From Mycteria americana (Eukaryota; Chordata; Aves; Ciconiiformes; Ciconiidae), in assembly GCF_035582795.1 (NCBI RefSeq), contig NC_134365.1, forward strand, positions 220,737,887-220,801,886: DNA of 64,000 nt, read 5' to 3'. This document shows, piece by piece, positions 33,501-43,535 of the stretch (its first letter is position 1; every line of letters starts with the position of its first letter). A program made the position numbers and the translations under genes. The notes under the pieces were generated by a model. It was not told the DNA's origin, did no database searches, and worked only from the letters and a program-made list of their open reading frames with translations.

Positions 33501-36500
33501 GCAGGGAAAACACCCACGCTCTCCTTGTGTCTGTTGCAAAGGAGTCGGTGGGGAAGATGCGGTAAACGGATGATGATTTCGACCTCTGGCGTAAAACGAT
33601 GGGAGCTGTGGTTGCAGTCGGTGTGTCCGCACCACACGGGTTTGATTTCCCAGGGCTTCGCGCTGGCAGAACGAAAGGCTGCATCTGTGAGGTCCTGCCA
33701 GTAAACTAATCCACGTTAATTATTTGGAAGGTCAATTAAACCTCATCAACCCCCCGTGAAAAGGCATTCATCGCAGCCATGATTTGGTTGCGCTTTTTTT
33801 GCTTTCGTGACTTTGCTTCTGCTGGCAGGTTCCTAAGCACAAAACACCGCGGGATGGATGGTGACCACTGGGATGGCACCGGGAATGCTGAAAAATGGGG
33901 CAGAAACCAGGATTAAAGCCCTTTACTCAGTGATTCAGCGTCCAACCCATGGTCCCCCTGTGCTGGCCCTGAGTGCTGCCTGCCCGTGACCTTCTCCGAT
34001 GACAGCCCCCTCCTTCCCCATATTGACTCATCTAAAGATCCCCTGCCCGGCCACGGTAGATACTGTTACGGGAGTGTTTTGGGATGCTGGCATCACATGC
34101 ACATGCCTGTGGGTATATATATTTGAGGGCACGTGGCTGCTGGGATTGCAACACCGACCTGCCCGGGCTCCTCGCATCACAGGGCTCCTCTCCCATCCTG
34201 CCCATCCACTACAGCTGATGGTACCTGTTTTCTGGGAAAAAAACCTCATGTCCCATGGGATAAAGAGGTCCAAGGCCATGCTGCAAAGAGAGAGATGGTC
34301 CAGCCATTGCAACCAGGTTCATCCAGACCCAACACGTGGTCCAGCATGGAGAAGGCTGGTTGGAGTGATGCCCTTGCTGTGCACGGGTGGTTGGAGGGCA
34401 CCTAAAAAGCTGTGCATGGTCACCTGCATTCAATGCCAGAGAAAAAAACCTCCTGCCATGATCCCTGGAAGGGCCGGGAGAGCTGATGAAGCAGATGCAG
34501 GTGGTCCTCACTGAAGCATTGTGGTGGGTTTGCTTTTGGTAGTCATAGAAGTATTTCTCTTGCTTGGCATCCTCAGGGATTGCTGTTGCTTTCTCCCTCC
34601 CCTTGTCCCCACCGGGGGCTCGATGCATCGCTGTAAGAGCTGGCATTCGTGCCATCCGGCCCGTAGGCAGAGGAAAGGGCAGCTGCCAGCTTTTGTGCCT
34701 TCAGACGCCTTGGCTGGCCGTGTCCTCTCCGGCTCGCTCGCTGCGGATGCAACGGGGCCGGGGGCGGACTGCAGCCACGGCCCCGACAGACACAGCAAGT
34801 TTTGTCCTAAGGATTCTGGGCAAAAGTAGGGAAAAAAAGAAAAAAGAAAGGCTTTTGCATTTCCAGAAGGAAAAGGAGAGAGAGCACAACGGCAAGGACA
34901 AGGCTGCCTTGTCAGCGGGGTTTTGTCTCCCTGATTACCCCGTTCAAGCCAACCAGAGAGCCCTGTTTGCTCCTTGTCCTGAAGATGGAGATGTGCATCT
35001 TGGCACATCCGTGGCCGCAGCGTGGCCTGGGGCAGCCCATGCTGCCCTGCACGCTGGAGGAGATTCCCCACCTTAGCTTACGGATGGGTTTCAAATGCCT
35101 TGTTGGGTTTTGTAGCTGGGGTCGCGGGAGCCTGTGGGGAGGTGGGCTGGAAGATGGGGTGACCTTGCCCCCATCGGTGCTTCAGAGCTGGGCGACGGGT
35201 TGTCTGCAGGGGACAGAGGGGTGCAGATGTAAAGGCATGGAGAAACCACGTGCAAGACTGAAGTCTGGAGCTCTGTAACCCTTCCCTGTGCCTTTTAGGG
35301 CATCTTGTGTGGCTTCTTACGGTCACGGTGGCCTGTCCGACCCGTTTAATTGGCTGCCAGGTCTGTGGGCAACCTCTGTCTCGTTGGCCACCGATCTGCA
35401 AAGCTCAGAGGGAAGGAAGAAGCTGGGGAGAAGAGCCGCTGGAAGGTGTTTTCCCATCTGCCCAAGCACTGTAATCCCTCTCCATCTGCAGGGACAACCC
35501 CATTGATGAGGACTTAAGGGAAGCAGGATGAAGGGTGATGGGACCAAAGCTGAACCAGGCGCAGGAAAAGCAAAACCCTGGGGCCAGGACAGAGCAAGAT
35601 TGGTCCTGGCTCCTCATGTTCATCGCAGAGTGGTTCCCAAAGTTATATTTGGGTTTTTGCAGATGTTGCAGATTAGTTAGGGCGTGAGCATGTGTGTGGT
35701 TTCTGCCCACGTCCTTGGGAAACGTGAGCCTTGGACGGTGCTGTTTGTGGTCTGCTCCAAGGGGAAAAGCAGCAAAATGGAGGAAACATCATCAGGGATC
35801 ATGTCTGTGCCACATCTGGACAGGTTGTTTGGAGCAAGGACTGGAGTTATCCCCATGTGATGGGCTGGAGGCATCACTTCACCCCTTCTCCATCAGCTGT
35901 GAGGTGCTTTTTAATGCCATAGTGCTTCGCTTCGGTGAGAGATCATCCAGGTTGGCAGCTTCTGGGAGACCCTCATTGCCTCCTTCCCTGCAGGATCTGA
36001 ATTGGAGGTAGGTGCAGGATAGCTCTGGGTTAACATGGTGCTTGTTTGCAAGAAAGGGCATGCTCACGCCGTTCCACAGCATGGTAGCACCAGGTTAGAG
36101 CTTAACCATTTAGCTGAGAAGGCTGGTATTGCTCTTTTCCACCTAAAATCATGGTGAGATTTGGGTCAGGGCACATCCCACATACTCATTCAAAGGGCAC
36201 ATTTACTCAAACCTTTTCTCCTGCGATAGCTCCCGCTCTCTGAGCTCCTGTGCTGGATTCATCTCCCTGTAACCCGATTTCTGTGGGCTCCCCGTAACAG
36301 GATACAGCAGTGAGATCAAACCAGCTTGTTTTACGGGAAGGGAGGCAAGTGCTTTTTAATTTGATTCCTGGCTGATGGGCTTGCTCAGCGATCGTGTGTC
36401 GGCTGGGTCGTGGGCTGTCCCCGACACACAAAAGGGCCCTTGTCCCTCCTGACACAGGACACTGCCAGACTCTGTGTGTCTGCAGAGACTCTTTTGAGTC

Positions 36501-36544
36501 CATTTTTCTCATCTCAACTGGTCATTCCCATACATAAACTCCCA
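30581..36544. other. Inferred P2RY2 intron 1, left part; no gene seen
   Basis: Six kilobases of unique DNA between the second CpG island and the large CR1. No exon, repeat family or RNA gene is recognisable. The 34560-34830 segment is somewhat GC- and CpG-enriched and has open frames on both strands (for example 34508-35071 minus), but nothing identifiable. AT-rich 30850-30900 contains GTTAATTCGCAATAATT-type homeodomain-like words. Confidence 0.4.
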
Positions 36545-37552
36545 TCGAGTTAAATCCAGTTGGCGGCCGGTCACAAGCGGTGTTCCCCAGGGCTCAGTTT
36601 TGGGGCCAGTCTTGTTTAATATCTTTATCAACGATCTGGACCAGGGGATTGAGTGCGCCCTCAGTAAGTTTGCAGATGACACCAAGCTGTGTGGGAGTGT
36701 TGATCTGCTGGAGGGCAGGAAGGCTCTGCAGAGGGACCTGGACAGGCTGGATCCATGGGCCGAGGTCAATTGTATGAGGTTTAACAAGGCTCAGTGCTGG
36801 GTCCTGCACTTGGGCCACAACAACCCCATGCAACGCTACAGGCTTGGGGAAGAGTGGCTGGAAAGCTGCCTGATGGAAAAGGACCTGGGGGTGCTGGTCA
36901 ACAGCCAGGTGAATATGAGCCAGCAGTGGGCCCAGGTGGCCAAGAAAGCCAATGGCATCCTGGCTTGTATCAGGAATAGCGTGGCCAGCAGGACTAGGGC
37001 AGTGATCTGCCCCTGTACTCAGCACTGGTGAGGCCGCACCTCGAATGCTGTGTTCAGTGTTGGGCCCCCCACTACAAGAGAGACATTGAGGGGCTGGAGC
37101 GTGTCCAGAGAAGGGCAACGGAGGTGGTGAAGGGTCTGGAGCACAAGGCTGATGGGGAGCGGCTGAGGGACCTGGGGTTGTTGAGCCTGGAGAAAAGGAG
37201 GCTGAGGGGAGACCTCATCGCTCTCTACAGCTACCTGACAGGAGGGTGTAGAGAGGTGGGGTCGGTCTCTTCTCTCAAGTAACTAGCGATAGGACGAGAG
37301 GAAATGGCCTCAAGTTGCGTTAGGAGAGGTTTAGATTGGATATTAGGAAAAATTTCTTTACTGAAAGGGTTGCCCAGCATTGGAACAGGCTGCCCAGAGT
37401 GGTGGTGGAGTCACCATCCTTGAGGGAGTTCAAAAAATATGTAGACATGGCACTTTGGGACGTGGTTTAGTAGGCATGGAGGTGTTGGATTGACAGTTGG
37501 ACTGGATGATCTTAGAGGTCTTTTCCAACCTTAATGATTCTATGATTCTATA
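36545..37552 (+). mobile_element. CR1 LINE with reverse-transcriptase remnant, plus strand
   Basis: Longest CR1 copy in the window, about 1 kb. It starts inside ORF2 with the RT motif [17 protein letters not shown]. It continues with [20 protein letters not shown], the catalytic FADD box at roughly 36676-36687, then [16 protein letters not shown] and [21 protein letters not shown] frameshift near 37010 splits the frame (36600-37031 and 37028-37282), so it is dead. The 3' end is complete: GGACTGGATGATCTTAGAGG and an ATGATTCTATGATTCTAT tail. The endonuclease domain and RT N-terminus are missing by 5' truncation. CR1 copies itself by target-primed reverse transcription. Confidence 0.96.
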
Positions 37553-38540
37553 AACCAGCTTTGCACAAGCATGGGCAGACTTTCTGTGTTAGTGATGCTG
37601 GAGGAGCAGGTCAGGAAGCAGGACCAGCTAGATGGCCACCATCAGCCCAACACTAAACACACTAAAACCTCATCATAATCATCACAACCAACCCAGGCAG
37701 AGCCCCTGTGGCGGAGAACACTCTCCCTTTGGCATGGTTTGGTTACAGGGGCCTCCAGAAGTTGTGGTGGTGTTTGCACTACCAGAAGGAGCTGAAGACC
37801 TCTGAAATCAGGGCCCTGCCAGTCATGGAGATTGCTCGCTGAAGAGCACGGTTCCCTTTTCTTGCCCTTTCTGCCTGGTGTTTAGTAGGACCCACCTTTC
37901 ATGGTGTTCAGCTGAGTCACTTCTCATGGATGGTTAAGCACAGCATGGAGCATCTTTCCTGTTCTGTAGCACAGGAAACCAAATTTCTGCGTGAACCTGG
38001 TGGGAAGGGTGGATTGGGACATTGAACTGGGCTGCAGGAGATGTGAGTTGGATTCCCAGGTGTGGCCTGGGATTTGTTGGTGACTTTAGAGCAGCTTAGT
38101 TCCTCCTCTCTGCTCCAGATGCAAAATGAGGATAAATAAAACTCCCTTTATCTGCTTGACCGTAAGTCCTCCATGCTAGGGACTATCTCGGTTGTGTCAA
38201 CACCCAGCGCAATGAGGCCACGGTCTTCATGGGTATGCAGTGTGCTGGCAGGAGGCACACACTGCCACCTCTTGAGTCATTGTCACCTGCACGGAGATGG
38301 CACTGCCTGCCAGACAGCGAGCCATGCTTGTGGGTAGCTTTTGGATAGACACAGCCAAGCATTGATGGCAACCTTGATGGGAGGAGAAGGGAAGGCTGTA
38401 GTAATAGTATATAGTAATAATGACAGCGTGGACCATGCAACGTGTCACGGCATCGCGGCACTGAGGTTTTCTCATCTAACCCACCTTTTCCAGGGACTCC
38501 TTACCTCCATGTCCTTACAGCCTCTTTGCTTTCCCCCCAG
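37553..38540. other. Unique DNA before P2RY2 coding exon, ending in splice acceptor
   Basis: No repeat or gene. It ends with the pyrimidine tract CCTCTTTGCTTTCCCCCCAG (38521-38540), a strong acceptor placed four bases before the P2RY2 ATG. A weaker AG (CTTACAG, ending 38520) lies upstream. The P2RY2 frame stays open back to 38341, but those codons read through the acceptor and are treated as intron. Confidence 0.6.
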
Positions 38541-38544
38541 GGTG

Positions 38545-39621
38545 ATGGCGAACCTAACAACTCCTCCAGCCTGGACCAGAGTCATCAACAGCTCCTTGGA
38601 CCCAGGTGGCGCAGGAAACAATGCCTACAAGTGCATATTTGATGAGGACTTCAAGTATGTCCTGCTGCCTGTCTCCTACGGCATCGTGTGTGTGGTGGGG
38701 CTCTTTCTCAACCTGCTGGCCCTCTACGTCTTCATCTTCAGGATCAAGACCTGGAATGCCTCCACTACGTACATGTTCAACCTGGCCGTGTCCGACACGC
38801 TCTACGTGGTCTCCCTTCCCCTCCTGGTGTATTATTATGCCATGGGGGACAACTGGCCCTTCAGTGTGGGCTTGTGTAAGATAGTCCGCTTCTTGTTTTA
38901 CACCAACCTCTACTGCAGCATCCTTTTCCTCCTCTGCATCAGCATCCATCGATTCCTGGGCATCTGCTTCCCGCTGAAGTCGCTGCAGTGGGGACACGTT
39001 CGCTACGCCCGGAGGGTGTCGGTCATCGTGTGGCTGGTGACTGTTGTGTGCCAGTCGCCCGTACTCTTCTTCGTCACCACCAGTGTGAAGCGTGACACCA
39101 TCACCTGCCATGACACATCCAGCAAGGACCTCTTTGGCCAGTTTGTCATTTACAGTTCAGTGATGCTGGTGCTGCTCTTCTGCATCCCTTTCCTCATCAT
39201 CATCATCTGCTACTGCCTAATGGCCCGGAGGCTGCTGCAGCCCACACGGGGGATCTCCCGGCTGTCCCGATCCAAAAAGAAGTCGGTCAAGATGATAATC
39301 ATTGTCTTGGTGGTCTTCATCGTTTGTTTTCTTCCTTTCCATGTCACTCGTACCTTGTATTACTCCTTCCGGAGCTGGGACTTGAGCTGTCAGACCCTCA
39401 ATGCTATCAATTTAGTTTATAAGGTGACTCGTCCCCTAGCTAGCACCAACAGCTGCTTGGATCCCATTTTGTATTTCTTAGCAGGACAACGATTTATGAA
39501 GTTTGCGGGCAACAAAATGCCAGGGAAGCCTAAAAATGAAATGGCGCTGGGCATCGCACCCAACAGTCACCTGGGAACTAGCAACAACACAGACACGATA
39601 TCCAACGATGTGAAATCCTAG
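38545..39621 (+). CDS. P2RY2: P2Y purinoceptor 2 (UTP/ATP receptor, Gq-coupled GPCR), complete coding exon
   Basis: Class A plasma-membrane receptor for extracellular UTP and ATP that signals through Gq to phospholipase C. It has 358 residues in a single coding exon. Seven TM segments lie at about 37-64, 73-94, 109-140, 156-178, 198-226, 246-273 and 284-313. Visible features: N-glycosylation sites N3 and N15; disulfide cysteines C30-C282 and C111-C188; TM2 D84; HRF (135-137) in place of DRY; FHVTR in TM6 and YKVTRPLAS in TM7. H266, R269 and R296 correspond to human H262, R265 and R292, which are needed for nucleotide response. DPILY (306-310) ends TM7. Human P2RY2 has RGD in extracellular loop 1; here it is MGD (100-102). 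The start was chosen for Kozak context (G at -3, G at +4) and family length; an in-frame ATG at 38509 lies in the intron tract. TM7 and loops fit P2RY2 better than P2RY4. The C-tail (314-358) is shorter and diverged. Confidence 0.95.
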   Translation: MANLTTPPAWTRVINSSLDPGGAGNNAYKCIFDEDFKYVLLPVSYGIVCVVGLFLNLLALYVFIFRIKTWNASTTYMFNLAVSDTLYVVSLPLLVYYYAMGDNWPFSVGLCKIVRFLFYTNLYCSILFLLCISIHRFLGICFPLKSLQWGHVRYARRVSVIVWLVTVVCQSPVLFFVTTSVKRDTITCHDTSSKDLFGQFVIYSSVMLVLLFCIPFLIIIICYCLMARRLLQPTRGISRLSRSKKKSVKMIIIVLVVFIVCFLPFHVTRTLYYSFRSWDLSCQTLNAINLVYKVTRPLASTNSCLDPILYFLAGQRFMKFAGNKMPGKPKNEMALGIAPNSHLGTSNNTDTISNDVKS

Positions 39622-40839
39622 CTCTGCTCCAGCACGGCCAGCACCATCTCCACAACAGAAGGTTTTATGCCAGGTGTGAAGGAAAGTCAGGATGCTTCGG
39701 GGCCCGAGGCTTTTGGTGTTTGCGGTGCCTTGGCTTGCACCCACTTCAGCATGGTCTGTGTTAAATGCGCTCCTCTGCTTGTTGCTGTTTCAAACGTATT
39801 TTTTTCAGGAAGATGCCACTGTGGTTATACCCACAGACCCCGTATCTCTGCCTCTTCATCCAAGCCTGCCTCTCTGTTCAATGCTGAATGGCATCTCTCC
39901 ACCAGTGAGGCTGGGTGACCTCTATCATGGTGGCCAAATCTGCTAAAAAAAAATCACGCCCTGAATGTCTTAGATCATTTTCTAAAGCAGAAACATTGTG
40001 TGCAAAAGGTCCCCCTAAAGAAATGCCTTTCTCCAGATTCCCTGGCACAGAGGTAGCAGGAGTTTCTCTGTGCCTTGGCGAGGGAGGAGAGGCTTTTGGT
40101 CAAGGAGGAGAGTCATCTGCAGTTCTGCTAAACAGGTCAATGAAAACATCAAGCGCAAATACCACCCACAGCGGGAAAGGGTTTCCCACAGCTTTGCATC
40201 CCTGAAGAAATGCTCTCCCAGCTTCAAGCCCCGGCATCTGCTGGCAGAGCCGGGAGGGGACTCCTAGCTCCTGTCCAAGGGCTGACTTCCCATTAAAAAG
40301 GGTGCTGGTGGACCTTCCATCCCACTGGAGTTTACTGGTACCATCCCACTGGAGTTTACTGGGACCATCAAGCAGGTCCCCTGTAGGTTTCTCCAGTGGG
40401 GTCAACATCTTCCAAAAGACCTGTTAGTGCTTCCCAACAGCAACATTTACCCTTGAAAAGCTTTTAGGAACCCGTAGCTTTCTTTCAGCTGCTGACTTTA
40501 ATAATCATCTCCAGCTCATTAAAATTTAGGGTGAGCTCTTCACGTCTTGTTTTTAACCCCCTTACTCGTGACTCATGTTTCCAGCGAAGAAGCAAAGACC
40601 GTTGTTCATCCCCTTGGCTGAGTGCTGCCACATCCTCATTGCTGCTCAGAGGTGACAGCCCTCTGGGACCTTTAGCAGCTTGCTGTGACCCAAAATGCTG
40701 CCCAGATGTTGCTGTCTGGTAATCCCAGTAATCCCAGTGCTCCACCGAAGCCAGTCAGCATATCTCTTACTGAGAGTGTGGACTGTCCCTAGGAAATTTG
40801 GCAGCACTAAACACTGGGTTTAGGAGCCGTACCAATAAA
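39622..40839 (+). other. P2RY2: P2RY2 3' UTR (extent uncertain)
   Basis: Non-coding sequence after the stop codon. The only AATAAA in the next 2.5 kb is at 40834-40839 and is followed by a GT-rich stretch. ATTAAA variants occur at 40292 and 40519. A second possibility is a longer UTR reaching the AT-rich block at about 41930-42060 (TTTTTATTTTTGTAA and similar words), which has 3'-UTR-like composition but no canonical signal. Confidence 0.4.
40317..40371. repeat. Short tandem duplication, 27 bp unit, two copies
   Basis: CCATCCCACTGGAGTTTACT is present twice in tandem (40318 and 40344 regions), near perfect, inside the P2RY2 3' UTR. Confidence 0.85.
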
Positions 40840-43394
40840 CGTGGTGCAAAGCTTAACCCCAGTCCTGTCTGGATTTGGCCTTGCATCCCCCATCAGCCAG
40901 GACAGTTCAAAGAAAACTGGAGAAAATATCCACAAAACACTTCACCAGAAGGTCCACTTGGTCTTTCTCTCTGTAATTGTTGGGTTAGAGAGCCAAGAGC
41001 CCAGGTCCATGGTTTCCTTGCCCAGCCTTGCCACAAGGATGCTGATTCGTCACCCCAAAAATGAAAATTGCTTGTGCTGCAGCACTGGACGAGTCATATT
41101 TTGTAAAAGCAGCCCTAGCTCTATTTTAGGATTAGGCAAACACGTTTGATCTTGGTTTAGACCAATTCCTCAGACCTCTTCTTAGTTTCTCCCATCCCTC
41201 CTTCTTATGAAGTGGCTTGGTGGAGATAAAGACGCGCCACGATGTAACCGGCCGAGTTCAGCCAAGGGCAACTGGGACCATTCAGGGTCAACTGGGAGGT
41301 TCTTGTGGTCCCAGCTCGGTGGAACCATGGTCCCATGGAGGGCTCTTGTCCCAACCAACAATGTCACAACCACAGGAGGCGAAGGAGGGGACTGTCTCAG
41401 CCCTGAGCACCATCGGCAAAAAAAGATAGGACATTTGTAGGGTGGTTCATCTCATCCTTGTGTGAACTTTTAGGATAGGATTGGGTTAAGATAGGACTTG
41501 CACTATGGCAGCACCTTTTTTTCCCTGTGCCTGTGAAGTGAGCTTGGCTTTATGGGGAGGGTCACAGCATAGTCACCAGGGCGAGACAAATAATTGGGAG
41601 AAATTAATTCAACTGAAGCACTGAACTGGTACAAACGTTACTCCAGGCCAGGTCTTGCCTGGTCTCCCGCACTTGCCAAAAAGCAGCGTGAACACCAAGT
41701 TACGTGCTCTGAATAATTCAACAAAAAATGTGCTCAAAGTTCACTCCTGCGGTCCTGCTCGGTGATCCCACCTTTCTCCAAACTGGCATCAGCCAGCTTC
41801 AAACCACCGCCTTGGGCAACACTGCCAGTCCCATCAAGGGGGTCCCTCTGTCATCCTGATCCCGCACAAGCTAGCGGCACTGTTCAGATGGAGAGAGGTT
41901 GGAGAGGTGCCAACTGGAAATTTATATATAGATTTTTTTTGTTTGTTTGTAAAAGCACTAACTTATACTAAAAAAAAAAAAAGCGGGTTTTGTGACAATG
42001 ACTGTACATTTTTATTTTTGTAACATGCAGACACCTCAGATTTCTTATAGTAAAAAAATTTATTTCTACTATGACCACTCTTCTGCCGTCTCGTCCGATG
42101 TGTACAAAGAAGAGGGGATACTGGGGATAGAAACTGGGTTGTTGAATGTCATAGACATGTTTCAAGCTCCAGATGCAGCTGCCCACACATGGGCTCCACA
42201 GTAGATACCTCCAGCATCTAAACTCCTGGAGGAGTCCATGGAAGAGCTGGGTGCCCCAAGAGACAGGTCTTCTCATCCTTGGGCAAGGTGAGATGGAGCT
42301 GAGATGGACAGGGCTGCTGGAGCACCCCCAAACCCAGCAGCTCATTGGGAAGGGTTTCACTTTATCTTGCTGCTGTCTCCCCTTTTCCAGAAAGCCCGGT
42401 AACACCAGTGCTCATCCCGCATCCTTGCTTCTCAGAGACAGGAAGACCTGGAGGAGCAACTCAACTGTCTAAGGTGAAAATTTGCTGTGGAGACAGGTTG
42501 GAGCATCCTAGTACACCCCAGGATGGCTCCTTATAGCTGGTCAAAGTGAACCTCTGGACCTCAAAAGCCACCAAGCAGGTCTTCAGACCTGCCTCTAACC
42601 CATCCCCAGTGGGGTCATGCCGCTCCTTATAGTGTGCCCATGGGCATTGCACTGCAGACCCTTACAGCACTGCCCTGTAACTGCAATGGGCTGACCTGAA
42701 ACCTCTGATTTACCTCTCAAAGGTCTGGCAAAGATTCAGGCCAAGCAGAAGATGCCCCACAAGAGACCACTGCCCCTGGAGTCCATCTGCCAAGTGAAAC
42801 CTCCTCTGTGAATCTCAGCCTCCACCTGATGTCTCTTGAATTACATTCTTGGAGAGGCTGATACCACCCATTCTGGCAAAACTCAGGTGCAGAGAGAGCT
42901 GAATGGGCACTGCAGGGCTTTACAGGGGCCAAAAACCCTGGTAGCATGACGAATTCGATAGCTGATCTCTTTGGTTGTAGCTGCATGGACTTGGTGGGTA
43001 GCTTCTCCTAGGCCGCTCCTGTTGAAGACCAGAAGTTGCTAGATTAAGTAATTAATGAATGAATCTCTAATTCATCTCTCATCCCATAGACCACATTTTT
43101 TCTGCTTCATGCAGCAATTCACGGAGCCACCAAACCAAGACATTTCATTCCACGTGTTGGGGTGAAACCTCTTGTTCTCAAAGGCTTCTCACCTTCCTCT
43201 GCAGACACCAAGAGAAGTTTTCCCAAACCTAACCACAGTCCCCATGAAAAAGTACATCTTTTGTTTTCCATTGCAATTTATCTGCCGCTTGCTCCCCAGC
43301 CAGGCTTTTGCTGTGCCTTTCTCTGCCAACATAATGAGTCTTTTAGAACACACTCGTCTTAGTTGATGAAGTTATGGCAAACTGTGATCATGTT
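40840..43394. other. Intergenic or extended 3' UTR, no gene seen
   Basis: No coding sequence recognised. The block 41930-42065 is AT-rich (oligo-T, oligo-A, TTTATATATAG) and may be the distal P2RY2 3' UTR. The remainder is unique DNA. Confidence 0.4.
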
Positions 43395-43535
43395 ACCTTG
43401 AAATCTGCCTGGCAATAATCTGAGCAGCTCTAATTCCTTCGGTCTCGTCCCAAGGTTGATTTCTCCAGCCTTCAAATTAGTTTTGTGCCTTTTTGCTGCA
43501 CTTAATCTCCCAGCAATGTCTTTAAGATGCAGACA
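43395..43535 (-). mobile_element. Possible ancient CR1/L3-type LINE remnant, minus strand
   Basis: The stretch with GGTTGATTTCTCCAGCCTTC and TTTTGTGCCTTTTTGCTGCA resembles the reverse strand of an ancient amniote CR1-like (L3) element near its 3' end. It is strongly diverged, and this is pattern recognition only. Confidence 0.35.

Noticed and set aside
38341..38544. N-terminal extension of P2RY2 (68 codons open upstream, with in-frame ATGs at 38365, 38377 and 38509)
   Set aside because: It runs through a strong polypyrimidine tract and splice acceptor at 38540 and has no similarity to P2Y receptor N-termini. The 38545 start gives the normal family length.
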